Notes: generated by a model not told the origin, from the letters alone. A stretch of DNA of 64,000 bases from Paenibacillus sp. JNUCC-31 (GCF_014844075.1 NZ_CP062165.1:1736001-1800000), one strand, 5' to 3'. Shown: positions 17,903 to 27,977, counted from the stretch's first letter. Made by a program: numbers and translations.

Positions 17903-19099
17903 ATGCTACCGCTTTACAGAAAATACGGGCGCACCGTCTTTGACATTGCGCTGCTCGTGTTAACCGTGTATTTCATCATGTACGGTTTCAGTCGATTATA
18001 TCAATTGGCTGCACCAGTTTTCCTCTCATTTATAGTGTATTGGATGATCGAACCTCTGGCAAGATTTCTGCATCGTAAAGGATTGCCCAAAACCTTGGGC
18101 GCCGCCATTTCAGTTTTGTTGTTTCTAGCAACGATCGTTGCTGCCTTTTTTGGATTGGGACTAATCATCGTATCCCAGATATCTAACTTGCAGGATAATT
18201 TCCCTTATTATATTGAAATGGTCCAGCGTGAATTCACCAACTTTGTTTATTTCATTCAGGATAAGTCAGATGCATTACCTGACGGAATTACCGACAAGGT
18301 AAGTGACTATTTTGCGACATTAACCGGATTTCTCTCCAAATGGGTAACCAGCGGTGCGCAAATGGTCATCGGTTTTCTGAGTTCATTTTCTTCATTTATT
18401 ACCAACTTCGGGATTGCCATTATTCTCGCGTTCTTTCTGAGTATCGAGATTGAGTCCTGGCGCAAATTTGCCCGGGCCAAAACGCCAAAAACGTTGAAGC
18501 TGGCTCTTGAATTTATGCGTAATCACGTGTTCAAGACGATTCGTTCATATTTGAAAGCCCAGATGATCATGATGCTGATTACATTTGTATTGATTTATGC
18601 AGGCTTGTTGATTCTGGGAACCTCAAATTCCTTCACTATCGCAGCGATCTGTGCTGTTTTTGACCTTGTGCCTTTGCTGGGTGTTCCTGTCATATTCATT
18701 CCGTGGATTGTTTATCTGTTCATCGTGGGGAATAGCAGTCTTGCGATTGGCTTAATTGTAGTACTTGCTGTAACCATGCTGACACGTCAACTTCTGGAAC
18801 CGAAAATCTCGGGTAACTCGATCGGAGTATCATCCGCATATTTGATGCTTTCCTTTATGCTAATCTCACTCTCCGTCTTTGGTCTGGCCGGTGTGGTGTT
18901 ATCTCCAGTGCTGCTGATCCTGCTCAAGGAACTGCTGCAGCAAGGATACCTCCAGCAGTGGATTCACTTGCCAAAAGACGAATTCGAATCCTCCCCGTTA
19001 GTTATGGACACACCGGTTAGTGCAGCCCCTGGAAGGGCTGCTGAGGCTCCGGTGCAGGAAGCTGTTCCTGCCGAAAATCATGAGGATTCCGCCAAATAA
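17903..19099 (+). CDS. AI-2E family membrane transporter (YtvI type)
   Basis: The 398-residue protein has about eight membrane segments, with the PerM/YdiK arrangement: paired N-terminal helices, a soluble loop (about residues 80-150) and a conserved pore-like segment FDLVPLLGVPVIFIPW. Members export small molecules or act as Na+/H+ antiporters; the AI-2E name does not imply autoinducer transport here. The ATG at 17903 follows GGAG and is preferred to an upstream start at 17795. The last 22 bases overlap the 3' end of the convergent penicillin-binding protein gene. Confidence 0.8.
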   Translation: MLPLYRKYGRTVFDIALLVLTVYFIMYGFSRLYQLAAPVFLSFIVYWMIEPLARFLHRKGLPKTLGAAISVLLFLATIVAAFFGLGLIIVSQISNLQDNFPYYIEMVQREFTNFVYFIQDKSDALPDGITDKVSDYFATLTGFLSKWVTSGAQMVIGFLSSFSSFITNFGIAIILAFFLSIEIESWRKFARAKTPKTLKLALEFMRNHVFKTIRSYLKAQMIMMLITFVLIYAGLLILGTSNSFTIAAICAVFDLVPLLGVPVIFIPWIVYLFIVGNSSLAIGLIVVLAVTMLTRQLLEPKISGNSIGVSSAYLMLSFMLISLSVFGLAGVVLSPVLLILLKELLQQGYLQQWIHLPKDEFESSPLVMDTPVSAAPGRAAEAPVQEAVPAENHEDSAK

Positions 19100-20886
19100 T
19101 CCATCACTTTCCTGAATATTTGTGTTGCTTGATGACGGCTGTTTGGAGCAACATTTTGGACGAGGACAGCTACAGCATATTGGGGTTGATGAGTTGGCCC
19201 ATACCCGATGAACCATTGATGATTACGTTTCTCTCCGCGCTGTTTTACCTGTGCGGTACCCGACTTCCCTGCCACTTGCCATCGTGCATGTTGCAGGGAT
19301 TTTCCTGTTCCATCACTCACGACCTTCTTCATCCAGGATAACAGCTGATGTGCTGTTGCAGGAGAGATCTGTCCTGCTGCCGAGGGTGAGTCATGCTGCG
19401 GCATTTCCAGCATCGTATCACCGTCGGCATATCGGATACGCTGAACGAGACGCGGGGCGCTTACCTCCCCCTCATGGAGGAGTGTAACAATCAGGTTGGC
19501 CGCTTGCAGCGGGGTCACCAACACGTCCCGCTGACCAATAGCTGTCTGTACCTTTGCACCCTCATCCTGAGGTGAGACTGAAGGCAGCCTTACTCGTCCT
19601 GCCTCCTCATGGTCGAAATGCTGTAATATTGGCATTCCGGCGACCTGCTTCCCCTCCCAGCCTACAGGACGCCCCAGCCCGAGTGCATCCGCCGTACGCT
19701 CCAGCTGCTCCATATCGAGCCGGCGGGCCGTTTCAGCAAATACAATATTGCAGGACTCGGCAAATCCTTGCTCCAGATTTAATTCCCCATGCCCATGTTC
19801 CTTCCAGCAGGACAGGCCATATTTCCCCCACTCGCCACCGCAATGGAAGGTCTCCCCTTTGGATACCGCTTGATTTTCCAGCGCCGCTGCGGCGGTAACA
19901 ATTTTGAATATGGAGCCTGGTACTGCCCCCTTTACGGCTCGATTCGTCCAAGCCGTTTGGTTGGGCTCCACATGCTGTGGATTATAAAACGGCCGCGAAA
20001 CCATAGCGCGCACATCAGCATGGTTCACATCCAGCACAACGATTGATCCTTCCTTCATGCCGGCGTTTTTCACAATTTGCTCAATCCCCTGTTGAATCTT
20101 CGCATCAATGGTCGTCTCCGCACGTAAGGGATAGTGTGTATTGGATGGTGCAATCACGCGGGGCTGGATCGTCGCAATAACCTCTCCTGAACCTGTAACC
20201 ATACGTGATACCAGAGTAGGTCCTATTCCCTTCAACAAAGGTTCTAATGTTCTCTCCAGCCCAGCTGCTCCGGATTTTATGGCAAAAGGCTGCTTTACTT
20301 CATCTTTATGAACAGCCTGCGAATTCAAAGGGCCGGGCTGTTCAGCAAGATATCCCAACCATTGCATGCCTGACTTGCCCTGCCCATAACGTGTCATCAT
20401 GGGGTATACACTCGCTCCATACACCTGCAAATCACGCAATCTGGCCACCTGAGAATCGGTCAACGTGATCGGCTGGCGTGTCCCTGCTTTCCAGAAATGA
20501 GGTGCATTCCCCTGGCTCCATTCTTTTTGCAACAATTGCAAATCGGTATGTAATAGGGCTGCCATTTCTTTAACTCCGGGTTGCGTCACTGCGAACTGAT
20601 TTGATTGACTTGATGAATTGGTATGCGGAAAAAGGACCAAACCCCATTCCAGCTTGCCCGTTAAGGGCTCCCCTTTGTAATCGGTAAAATGTCCACGCCC
20701 ACTATCCAGCACAACCCCACGTTCTCGCTGCAATACGGACATTTCACGGATGGTACGTTGAAATCCTGGCATTGTGCGGTTGACCTGAACGATCTGAACC
20801 CAAGCCAAACGAATCATAAGCAAAGTAAATATACCTGTCAGAAGAATACATGCAATATAAAGACGTCGTTTCAGTTGCAGATGCAT
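19078..20886 (-). CDS. Penicillin-binding protein, class B transpeptidase
   Basis: The 602-residue protein has a single N-terminal membrane anchor (about 8-28), a linker/dimerisation region, and a C-terminal transpeptidase domain. The domain shows the active-site SIFK (in PGSIFKIV, about residue 330), SCN (in AESCNIVFAE) and KSG (in AGKSGTAQ). It lacks PASTA repeats. It cross-links peptidoglycan on the outer face of the membrane. The SpoVD/PbpI-like group is the best guess, so a sporulation role is possible but unproven. Its 3' end overlaps the convergent transporter gene by 22 bp with no space for a separate terminator. Confidence 0.87.
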   Translation of the reverse strand: MHLQLKRRLYIACILLTGIFTLLMIRLAWVQIVQVNRTMPGFQRTIREMSVLQRERGVVLDSGRGHFTDYKGEPLTGKLEWGLVLFPHTNSSSQSNQFAVTQPGVKEMAALLHTDLQLLQKEWSQGNAPHFWKAGTRQPITLTDSQVARLRDLQVYGASVYPMMTRYGQGKSGMQWLGYLAEQPGPLNSQAVHKDEVKQPFAIKSGAAGLERTLEPLLKGIGPTLVSRMVTGSGEVIATIQPRVIAPSNTHYPLRAETTIDAKIQQGIEQIVKNAGMKEGSIVVLDVNHADVRAMVSRPFYNPQHVEPNQTAWTNRAVKGAVPGSIFKIVTAAAALENQAVSKGETFHCGGEWGKYGLSCWKEHGHGELNLEQGFAESCNIVFAETARRLDMEQLERTADALGLGRPVGWEGKQVAGMPILQHFDHEEAGRVRLPSVSPQDEGAKVQTAIGQRDVLVTPLQAANLIVTLLHEGEVSAPRLVQRIRYADGDTMLEMPQHDSPSAAGQISPATAHQLLSWMKKVVSDGTGKSLQHARWQVAGKSGTAQVKQRGEKRNHQWFIGYGPTHQPQYAVAVLVQNVAPNSRHQATQIFRKVMDYLAESS

Positions 20887-20954
20887 AAGGCCTCACCCTT
20901 CAACGTTTTGGCATAGTATTCTTCATTCAAGCTGGGATTATCCGGTAATGACAA

Positions 20955-20985
20955 GAAAACCTGCCCCAACAAGGGGCAGGCTTCT
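20955..20985 (-). terminator. Intrinsic terminator of the chemoreceptor gene
   Basis: Stem CCTGCCCC (20960-20967) pairs with GGGGCAGG (20973-20980) around an AACAA loop, with TTTTCTTGTC following on the minus strand. Confidence 0.8.
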
Positions 20986-21008
20986 CGAATGGATCAAATA
21001 TGTTTGGT

Positions 21009-23291
21009 TTAGACCGTAAAGCGAGACAACGTATCTTTCAATTCCGTTGACACATTCTCCAGTTTTGCAGACAAGTTTACCAGTTGATTACTGATATTTT
21101 GCTGTTCACTGCTCAAAGAAGCAACTTCTTGGGATGTAGCTGAAGACTCTTCAGCTACTGCACTGACATTGCTCATCGCTTCGGACAACGTTCCTTGCGA
21201 TTTATTCAAATCTTCGATTGAACCTGTGACCATGCCCAGGCTCTCCACAAATGCACCCATTTGTTGCTGTACTGAAGCGAATATGACGTTGGTATCTTTC
21301 ACGGCATCCATCTGTTCTTTGAACAACGGATATGCTGCAGACAATTGATCAACCGTCTCATTCATCTCCGTCATGATCTTGTCCGTAATATCTCCGACCA
21401 TATCAATGGATTGTCTGGATTGTTCAGCCAGCTGACGAACCTCATTCGCCACCACCATAAATCCTCGGCCTGCCGCACCGGCACGGGCTGCTTCAATCGT
21501 TGCATTCAATGACAAAATGTTGGTCTGTTTTGTAATGTTTTGCATGACATCAAGCACTTTCAGAACGGATGACGTACTCTCTTTCAGTGAATCAACCTTA
21601 TTGACGAGGGCACCGATCATCTCTTCAGTCTTCTGTGTTTTGGTCATCAACTGGTTCAAATGATGTGTTCCAGTCTGACTGGACTTCTCGACATGACGGG
21701 CTGAATCGCCCATCTGTTCGTTAGCAGTGACCACACTCTCCATCTGACGGGAGATATTGTCGGTCAATTCATTTCCACGTTCAGCTTCTGTTGCCAGACT
21801 GCTTGCACCGCCAGCAATTTCTTCTGTAGCCACGGCAATCTCGGAAGCAGAGACTGCTGTTTTCTTGGAAGCACTGCTCAGTTCTGAAGCAGTATCAAGC
21901 ACTTCTTGCGCAGAACGGTTGGTTTGCTCCACCAGCTTCGTGATCTGTTCCATCATGAGATTGAATGCAGCTGATAATTGACCAATCTCATCCTTGGATG
22001 TATAAGGTGTGCGTACTTTAAGATTTCCTTTGGCACCTTCCTGCATCAGATCTTTCAGGCTACCCAATGGACGTGCGATCATGCGAACCATCCATATACC
22101 GATGAATACGGCGATAGCAGCATCTACGAGTGCCATCCACAATGTCAGTGTCAGAATGCCTTTGGCATCTTTCACCAGCATAGAAGTTGGGACCATACCG
22201 ATCAATTTCCAGTCGGATGAATCCATAGTACTGTACACTGCCAGCATATTGGTCGAATTACCATCCACAGTATATTCTGTAGTCGTGCTGCCGGATTTTT
22301 CTGTTAGCTCTTTGATAAATGTCAAATCCGTATCTTTCCCTGCACGATCAGCAATCGTTGATGCTACAACTTTATTATCCGGAGCGACCAGTTGAAGTAC
22401 TGACCCTTCTCCCAAATCAAGAGACTTCAATTGCTGCTCCAGAACTTCCAGCTTCAATTCAATGATTAATACATAAGATTGGGTTGTCCCTTGCAAGTTT
22501 TTCATCGAACGGGCGATGCGGAACGTTGGTGTACCACCATCTTTTTTGGCTTCAGTTGGAAGCCAGCGATATCCGCCTGCTTGAACCAGTTCATCATACC
22601 AGGCCTCATTGCGAATATCACCCATGGATGAACTGCTGCTTCCTGTACCCATAGTAGATCTTGTTTCATCCGTCGGCACAAGATAAATCGCTTCCATAGA
22701 TTTATTCGTAAATGCAATGTTAGACAATTGTTTATTGATCGAACTTGAATTGATAAACGTATCATACGCCGATAAATTCGTATCAGACATCTTTTGCAGC
22801 AAGGACTGCATCTCTGGATCAAAGAAAATCTGTGTCGATGTATCTACAAACCGTTCCAAAATAATGTCCATTTTTTGTTTGGTTTGTTCAATTGTTTCCT
22901 GGTTTGATCGGGAAGCATTCTTCTCAATCGTATCCTTGGCTTTAGCGTAGGATAATAGACCCAGACTAACCACAAAAATCATGATGCCCGCAAAAAAGAT
23001 CAAAAACAGTTTAACGCCTACCGATTTAATCGGGTTAGCCTTCTTAATTTGCTCTAACGTTGTTCCCCCGACATTCTTCCAGTTTTGCTTTTTCCACTGG
23101 TTTTTGGTCTTGTTCCACCCCAGCTTCATCTTCCCTGAGTCCAATTTAAAGGACTTTCTGCCTGGAGTGTCCCCAGTCTTACTTTTCACTACTTTTTCTT
23201 TCTTTACTTTCTGAACCTTCTCGGGCTTAACCTTCTCGGGTGTTGTTATTTCTTCCCCACTGTCCTTCTGCTTCTTTTGAACCAATCCCAT
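21009..23291 (-). CDS. Methyl-accepting chemotaxis protein with long basic N-terminal extension
   Basis: The 760-residue receptor has an unusual Lys-rich cytoplasmic N-terminus (about residues 1-90, [15 protein letters not shown]). A first membrane helix follows at about 95-118 and an extracellular dCache-like sensor at about 120-370 ([22 protein letters not shown]). Then come a second membrane helix, a HAMP domain ([10 protein letters not shown]) and a methyl-accepting signalling domain with the hairpin tip in [24 protein letters not shown]. It controls the CheA kinase. The AGGTGA site abuts the ATG at 23291, so a TTG two codons later is also possible. Monocistronic. The ligand is unknown. 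Confidence 0.88.
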   Translation of the reverse strand: MGLVQKKQKDSGEEITTPEKVKPEKVQKVKKEKVVKSKTGDTPGRKSFKLDSGKMKLGWNKTKNQWKKQNWKNVGGTTLEQIKKANPIKSVGVKLFLIFFAGIMIFVVSLGLLSYAKAKDTIEKNASRSNQETIEQTKQKMDIILERFVDTSTQIFFDPEMQSLLQKMSDTNLSAYDTFINSSSINKQLSNIAFTNKSMEAIYLVPTDETRSTMGTGSSSSSMGDIRNEAWYDELVQAGGYRWLPTEAKKDGGTPTFRIARSMKNLQGTTQSYVLIIELKLEVLEQQLKSLDLGEGSVLQLVAPDNKVVASTIADRAGKDTDLTFIKELTEKSGSTTTEYTVDGNSTNMLAVYSTMDSSDWKLIGMVPTSMLVKDAKGILTLTLWMALVDAAIAVFIGIWMVRMIARPLGSLKDLMQEGAKGNLKVRTPYTSKDEIGQLSAAFNLMMEQITKLVEQTNRSAQEVLDTASELSSASKKTAVSASEIAVATEEIAGGASSLATEAERGNELTDNISRQMESVVTANEQMGDSARHVEKSSQTGTHHLNQLMTKTQKTEEMIGALVNKVDSLKESTSSVLKVLDVMQNITKQTNILSLNATIEAARAGAAGRGFMVVANEVRQLAEQSRQSIDMVGDITDKIMTEMNETVDQLSAAYPLFKEQMDAVKDTNVIFASVQQQMGAFVESLGMVTGSIEDLNKSQGTLSEAMSNVSAVAEESSATSQEVASLSSEQQNISNQLVNLSAKLENVSTELKDTLSRFTV

Positions 23292-23419
23292 TCACCTGCC
23301 AGTAATTTACTTGTTGGATTTTTCTTTCTCTCCCCTATAAATATGTAGTATTCGACAGCTTTCTTCTTTCCCCTTTCATTTTTTCGAAATTTATTACAAC
23401 TTTTTTCCTATTTTTCTAT

Positions 23420-23455
23420 AAAAAAAAGACCCCCATATGCCGATATACGGAGGTC
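23420..23455 (-). terminator. Terminator closing the ireB-trhP2 operon
   Basis: An 11-bp stem (23428-23438 with 23445-23455, GACCTCCGTAT on the minus strand, two wobble pairs) is followed by eight T residues. It begins 72 bp after the trhP2 stop. Confidence 0.85.
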
Positions 23456-23526
23456 AAAATTGGATATTTTATAACACTATATTGTTAATTCATAGTATTA
23501 TTTTGTTAAAAACTAGGTATTTAAAC

Positions 23527-24864
23527 CTATTTCTTTTTTCTCATCATATCGAAGTAGGAAACCGGTTGATCCACCTTCATTTTGATGCGCTGTAGCGGGT
23601 GACGGGCTGCATCGAGTACGTTGCCTTCTTCATCCTGCAATTCCCCAACCACCTGTTTAAAAAAAGTACCTCCCGGACCGAAAAACTCGATTTCCTGTCC
23701 TGGTTTGAAATGATTACGCTGCTGAATCGTCGCCATTCCTGTAGTCGCATCATAATCCATAACCAATCCGGCAAAGTCATAAGGTACCGCTTTTTCTTCC
23801 GGCTCATAGATATGATCCTCATGGTCCGGTGTATCATAGAAAAATCCGGTATTGAGCGGACGATTCGCTGCTTTGTTCATTTCCTCTACCCACTCAGGCT
23901 TCAATACATAGTTCTCCGGGTCAGCCATATAAGAATCGATCGCTTGACGATATACGTTAACCACGGTAGCCACATAGTGAATCGACTTCATGCGTCCTTC
24001 AATTTTAAAACTGTCCACACCCACATCAATCAGTTCCGGGATATGACCAATCATGCACAGATCCTTGGAACCCATAGAAAAGGAATTATCCTTCTCCTCG
24101 AACAGAGGCAACTGATTCTCTCCCAATTTGAATGGTGCAGGTGCCTGCATTTGCATTTCTTCTTCGCTAACCCACACGGTATCTTCCCGGGCATCTTCAA
24201 ACAGATCATACTTCCAGCGGCAGGATTGGCAGCAGCCACCCCGGTTGGAATCCCGGTCCGTAAAGTGGTTGGACAACACACAGCGTCCAGAAAAAGACGA
24301 ACACATGGCTCCATGAATAAACGCTTCGATCTCGATATCCACGTTGGCCTTGATTTCTTCAATTTCCTCAAAGCTTGTCTCACGACCGAGAACAACGCGC
24401 GGAAGACCTTCATCCTTCCAGAACTTCACAGCTTGCCAGTTCAGGGTGGATTGTTGTGTACTCAAATGCACTTCCAAACCCGGTACCGCACGTTGAGCTA
24501 CCTCGATGATCGCTGGATCCGCTACGATAATGGCTGCAATTCCTGCATCATACAAGTTTTGCAAATACGCTTGAATTCCTTCGATATCTTCATTATGTGC
24601 ATAGATATTGGTTGCCACGAATACCTTGGCACCATACTTTTTGGCAAATTCCACACCTTCGCGCATTTCTTCAAAGCTAAAGTTATCCGCATTGGAACGC
24701 AGTCCGTATGCCTGGCCACCGATATAAACAGCATCTGCACCATAATGGATTGCAAATTTAAGTTTTTCCAAATTGCCTGCCGGAGCAAGCAACTCCGGTT
24801 TGTCCAGACGGTTACGTTTACCCGAGAACTTCCGTTGTACCGCCACTGTTTCCATTTCGTTCAC
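23527..24864 (-). CDS. trhP2: tRNA 5-hydroxyuridine modification protein TrhP2 (peptidase U32 family)
   Basis: The 445-residue protein carries the U32 signature EAFIHGAMCSSFSGRC near residue 190 and later cysteines (RGGCCQSCRWKYD) that could bind an Fe-S cluster. It starts with the PELLAPAGNLEKLKFAIHYGADAVYIG TIM-barrel region typical of the family. In Bacillus subtilis the neighbouring pair yrrN-yrrO (trhP1-trhP2) is needed for prephenate-dependent 5-hydroxylation of U34 in tRNA; the older peptidase/collagenase label is misleading. It lies 8 bp after the trhP1 stop as last gene of the operon. Annotated as YrrO/TrhP2 by size and order. Confidence 0.88.
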   Translation of the reverse strand: MNEMETVAVQRKFSGKRNRLDKPELLAPAGNLEKLKFAIHYGADAVYIGGQAYGLRSNADNFSFEEMREGVEFAKKYGAKVFVATNIYAHNEDIEGIQAYLQNLYDAGIAAIIVADPAIIEVAQRAVPGLEVHLSTQQSTLNWQAVKFWKDEGLPRVVLGRETSFEEIEEIKANVDIEIEAFIHGAMCSSFSGRCVLSNHFTDRDSNRGGCCQSCRWKYDLFEDAREDTVWVSEEEMQMQAPAPFKLGENQLPLFEEKDNSFSMGSKDLCMIGHIPELIDVGVDSFKIEGRMKSIHYVATVVNVYRQAIDSYMADPENYVLKPEWVEEMNKAANRPLNTGFFYDTPDHEDHIYEPEEKAVPYDFAGLVMDYDATTGMATIQQRNHFKPGQEIEFFGPGGTFFKQVVGELQDEEGNVLDAARHPLQRIKMKVDQPVSYFDMMRKKK

Positions 24865-24872
24865 CTCGTCTA

Positions 24873-25802
24873 TTAATACACCTGTTCTTTATAGAAAAAT
24901 CCGAAAGACAACTCCCGTTCAGGGTCTTGCAATTGACGAACCTCATCCAGCCATTCTTCACAAAATGCATACGCATCGGCATCAGCCGCATAACTGTCCA
25001 GAGCTGTACGGTATGCACGTACGACAGCTTCGTTATATGCAAGCGGTTTTAACATGCCTTCAATTTTGAAACTGTGTACCCCTGCTTCCATCAACAGGTG
25101 AAGATCTTCAAGAATACAGATATCCTCTGAACTCATAATGTGTGTTCCATTCACATCTTCATAGATCGGAAACTTCTCATCCCGGCGTTCAGCCTCGATC
25201 AGGAATAAACCACGTTCTTTACCCAGGTTCCCTTCTACCGGGCGTCCCTGATGAGCCATATAACTTTGTACCAAACTTCGTTTGGAATGGTAAATATTCG
25301 TCATCCCATGCACTTGAACCTGGGCTTCCACCTTCAGAAAAGGGACCATTTCGGTCAACTCGTCCATATTCAGCTCCCGAGCAAGCACGACACGACTCGC
25401 GCCTTTGGTTCCCCAGTAGTTCGCCGTTGCATAGTTGGTCGATGTCATCTCGGCATTCCAGTGCAGCCGGATATGCGGGGCATGCTCCTTAATAGCTGCG
25501 AGCACGGACGGATCGTTAAACTCCACAGCGTGGACACCGATCTTGCCCATTGCCTGGACATATTCCGGCAATTCTTTCAGCAACTCGTTGGACATCAGAT
25601 TGTTCATGGATACATAGACACGAGCCTGATGTCTGGCTGCAATGGCAACCACTTCGGCTGTCTCTTCCACACTGAAGCTGCCGGGAAGACGCATGCCAAA
25701 GCGATCATCCCCAATTAACAAAGCATCTGCCCCTGCTTGTAGCAGTGCTTCTGCCTCTTTCACATTTGCCGCCGTTACGAGCAGTTCATGTTTTGTACTC
25801 AT
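24873..25802 (-). CDS. trhP1: tRNA 5-hydroxyuridine modification protein TrhP1 (peptidase U32 family)
   Basis: A 309-residue short U32 paralogue that precedes TrhP2, matching the Bacillus yrrN-yrrO order and sizes. It opens KHELLVTAANVKEAEALLQAGADALLIG. Its central region VQVHGMTNIYHSKRSLVQSY corresponds to the U32 signature but lacks the cysteines of TrhP2. The ATG at 25802 (MSTKHELL) is chosen because its GGAGGGG site is well spaced; an ATG two codons earlier abuts the site. The gene sits 15 bp after mltG. Confidence 0.87.
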   Translation of the reverse strand: MSTKHELLVTAANVKEAEALLQAGADALLIGDDRFGMRLPGSFSVEETAEVVAIAARHQARVYVSMNNLMSNELLKELPEYVQAMGKIGVHAVEFNDPSVLAAIKEHAPHIRLHWNAEMTSTNYATANYWGTKGASRVVLARELNMDELTEMVPFLKVEAQVQVHGMTNIYHSKRSLVQSYMAHQGRPVEGNLGKERGLFLIEAERRDEKFPIYEDVNGTHIMSSEDICILEDLHLLMEAGVHSFKIEGMLKPLAYNEAVVRAYRTALDSYAADADAYAFCEEWLDEVRQLQDPERELSFGFFYKEQVY

Positions 25803-25817
25803 ATACATCCCCTCCGC

Positions 25818-26858
25818 TTATTGCGCAGCCTTACTTTTGGCTATATTTTGCTGGTGTTCCTTGTAGGTCTTGGCAAACAGATGTCCGAATGAACCATCCT
25901 TCTTGGTCACATAGAACAGGTAATCCGAAGCTTCCGGATTCAACGCTGCCTCAATGGATGCCAGACTTGGACTTGCAATCGGTCCCGGTGGTAGCCCTTT
26001 GTTCAGATACGTATTATAGGGACTCTGCACCTTCAGATCCTTGAACAACAATCTGGCCTTCGGTTTATCCAATAAATACTGCACTGTGGCATCAATCTCC
26101 AGTTTCATATCCTGGTTGATCCGATTATATATCACCCCGGCAACCAACGCGCGTTCCTGATCCACCACGACTTCTCTCTCAACAAGCGATGCAATGGTTA
26201 ACACCTCATGCAAAGACAGATTTCTCTCCTTGAGTTTGGACGCCAAATCAGGAATAGAATTGACCTTGGTCTGGAACTCCTCAAGCATTCGCTGCATGAC
26301 TTCTTTAGTAGAACTTCCCTCTTTCAGCTCATACGTCTCAGGGAACAGGTACCCTTCCAGTGCATATCGCATTTCTTCATCTACCGGAACATCCTTGATA
26401 ATGTTGATATCAAAAGCAGATGGATCATTCGCAAGCTTCATAAATTCCTCACGATTCACAATGCCTTCAGCAGATAGTTTGTCCGCCATTTGCAGCACCG
26501 TGTATCCCTCAGGGATAGTAAACTTCACCATCGATTCCGGCACAACTTCACCGTTATTCAGCTTATTAATAAGCTCATCGTATGTCACGCCTGGATTCAA
26601 GGAATATGTACCTGCCATAAAATTTGACCCTTGTTTTTTCCATTTCAGATATCCCTTAAAGGCTAAACCACTTCGAATCAGACCTTCTTGCTCCAGCTGG
26701 TCTGCAATTTTGGACGTTCCTGATCCGCTCTTGATCTCGAACACAATCGGTTCGGTGGATGCTTGTACCGGACGCATCATGCTCCAGACATATACACCTG
26801 CTCCTCCGGCAGCAACCACGATGACTAGCAGAAGGACTAATATCGCTTTTCCTTTCAA
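25818..26858 (-). CDS. mltG: Endolytic murein transglycosylase MltG
   Basis: Cleaves nascent glycan strands at the outer membrane face and helps set glycan length. The protein has one N-terminal membrane helix (ILVLLLVIVVAAGGAGVYVW), a LysM-like region (FTIPEGYTVLQMADKL) and the YceG catalytic domain. The catalytic Glu is in IASLVEREVVVD, followed by LEIDATVQYLL and SPYNTYLNKGLPPGPIASP. The most likely start is a TTG at 26858, about 10 bases after AAAGGAG; an upstream in-frame TTG at 26882 precedes that site. The position between DUF1292 genes and trhP1 matches Bacillus yrrL. Confidence 0.88.
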   Translation of the reverse strand: MKGKAILVLLLVIVVAAGGAGVYVWSMMRPVQASTEPIVFEIKSGSGTSKIADQLEQEGLIRSGLAFKGYLKWKKQGSNFMAGTYSLNPGVTYDELINKLNNGEVVPESMVKFTIPEGYTVLQMADKLSAEGIVNREEFMKLANDPSAFDINIIKDVPVDEEMRYALEGYLFPETYELKEGSSTKEVMQRMLEEFQTKVNSIPDLASKLKERNLSLHEVLTIASLVEREVVVDQERALVAGVIYNRINQDMKLEIDATVQYLLDKPKARLLFKDLKVQSPYNTYLNKGLPPGPIASPSLASIEAALNPEASDYLFYVTKKDGSFGHLFAKTYKEHQQNIAKSKAAQ

Positions 26859-26933
26859 AAAAGAAACAACTCCTTTACACAACCAAAAAGAGCGGACTTC
26901 TCCGCCCTTCCGGTTTCTTCAATTTGAAGCTGG

Positions 26934-27248
26934 TTAATCTTCGTCAATGGGGAGTGTACACTCATCATAAAGTTCAGAGATGTTCTCCCACTCATCATCA
27001 TCGTCAATCGTGACTAATTCCGGCATGATCTGGCCTTCACTTCCCGGCAAAACCCGCAGAAGTTCAACTTCGTCATAAGGACGGAGTGAACTGCGGAGCA
27101 CCGCATACTGCTGACCCTTTACTTCAAACTCGGCCAGCAAGTCATACGGATGCGATTTACCGTTCTCTTCTTCCAGCTCAACATGAGCACCAAAAGCCAG
27201 ACGCAGCGAATCTGTCCATTTCAAGTCTTCGCGGCTGTATTCTGTCAT
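26934..27248 (-). CDS. DUF1292 family protein (second copy)
   Basis: A 104-residue acidic cytoplasmic protein of the YrzB/DUF1292 family. It shows the family pattern of an N-terminal beta-rich core (YDLLAEFEVKGQQYAVLRSS) and an acidic tail with DDDDEWENISELYDE. Its ATG directly follows the stop codon of the upstream paralogue with no intervening base, so translation is coupled. Function is unknown in the family. Bacillus subtilis has one YrzB at this site, so the tandem pair is a local duplication or lineage feature; the two copies are quite diverged. Confidence 0.8.
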   Translation of the reverse strand: MTEYSREDLKWTDSLRLAFGAHVELEEENGKSHPYDLLAEFEVKGQQYAVLRSSLRPYDEVELLRVLPGSEGQIMPELVTIDDDDEWENISELYDECTLPIDED

Positions 27249-27548
27249 TTAGTTTGCTTCCTCTTCATCTTCTGCAAGAAATGTATTAAACGTCTCCTCG
27301 ACGATATCCCATTCGGCATCATCTTGGATGACGAAAAGTTTAATGTCGTCGCCCTCTTCTTCATAACGGAATGCATAGACATCCGTCTCTCCATCTTCGG
27401 GTTCAACCGGAGCAACCATCATGTACTTGGCCTCCGAACCGTCCACTTCGAATTTCATGATGACTTCAAATTCCTCTTCATTACCCTCGTCATCCGCAAT
27501 GTAAATAATCTCCGATTCTTCTTCCATACCCAGTTGATCTTCAGTCAT
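27249..27548 (-). CDS. yrzB: DUF1292 family protein, YrzB-like
   Basis: A 99-residue very acidic cytoplasmic protein ending EDEEEAN, with the core EVIMKFEVDGSEAKYMMVAP and DAEWDIVEETFN matching DUF1292. It starts 12 bp after ruvX and is immediately followed by a second DUF1292 gene. In Bacillus the order yrzL-yrrK-yrzB is conserved and seen here as ireB-ruvX-DUF1292. The biochemical role is unknown. Confidence 0.83.
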   Translation of the reverse strand: MTEDQLGMEEESEIIYIADDEGNEEEFEVIMKFEVDGSEAKYMMVAPVEPEDGETDVYAFRYEEEGDDIKLFVIQDDAEWDIVEETFNTFLAEDEEEAN

Positions 27549-27560
27549 TGTTGATCCCCC

Positions 27561-27977
27561 TCACCTTTTACTATTGGCATCCAAATAATTTTGCAAAATC
27601 AAGCTTGCGGCCATTTTGTCCACAACCTGCTTGCGTTTTTTGCGACTAACATCCGCTTCAAGCAGCGTTCGTTCAGCTGCCATGGTTGTCAGTCGTTCAT
27701 CCCAAAGGTGAACAGGTAAATTCAGTTCGCCCCGCAGGCGTTCGGCAAAAGCGATGCAGATTTCACCACGCGGCCCTACGGTGCCGTTCATGTTTTTGGG
27801 AAGTCCGACCACAATCTCGCTGATCTCATGCTCACGCACAAGCTCCGCGATCCGAGCGAACTCACCTTCATCCCGGCGGCGTTCAAGTACTTCCAATCCC
27901 TGGGCAGTCCAACCGAAGGCGTCACTAGCGGCAACTCCGATTCTTCGGTCCCCATAGTCCAAACCTAATATTTTCAT
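27561..27977 (-). CDS. ruvX: Putative pre-16S rRNA nuclease / Holliday junction resolvase-like YqgF
   Basis: The 138-residue RNase H-like protein opens MKILGLDYGDRRIGVAASD with the first catalytic Asp. It continues with EIVVGLPKNMNGT and carries DERLTTMAAER near residue 100 with further acidic residues. YqgF enzymes mature the 16S rRNA 5' end in E. coli; the resolvase name is historical. The ATG at 27977 with GGGAGAG upstream gives the normal family length; a longer frame to 28031 does not. Second gene of the ireB operon. Confidence 0.9.
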   Translation of the reverse strand: MKILGLDYGDRRIGVAASDAFGWTAQGLEVLERRRDEGEFARIAELVREHEISEIVVGLPKNMNGTVGPRGEICIAFAERLRGELNLPVHLWDERLTTMAAERTLLEADVSRKKRKQVVDKMAASLILQNYLDANSKR

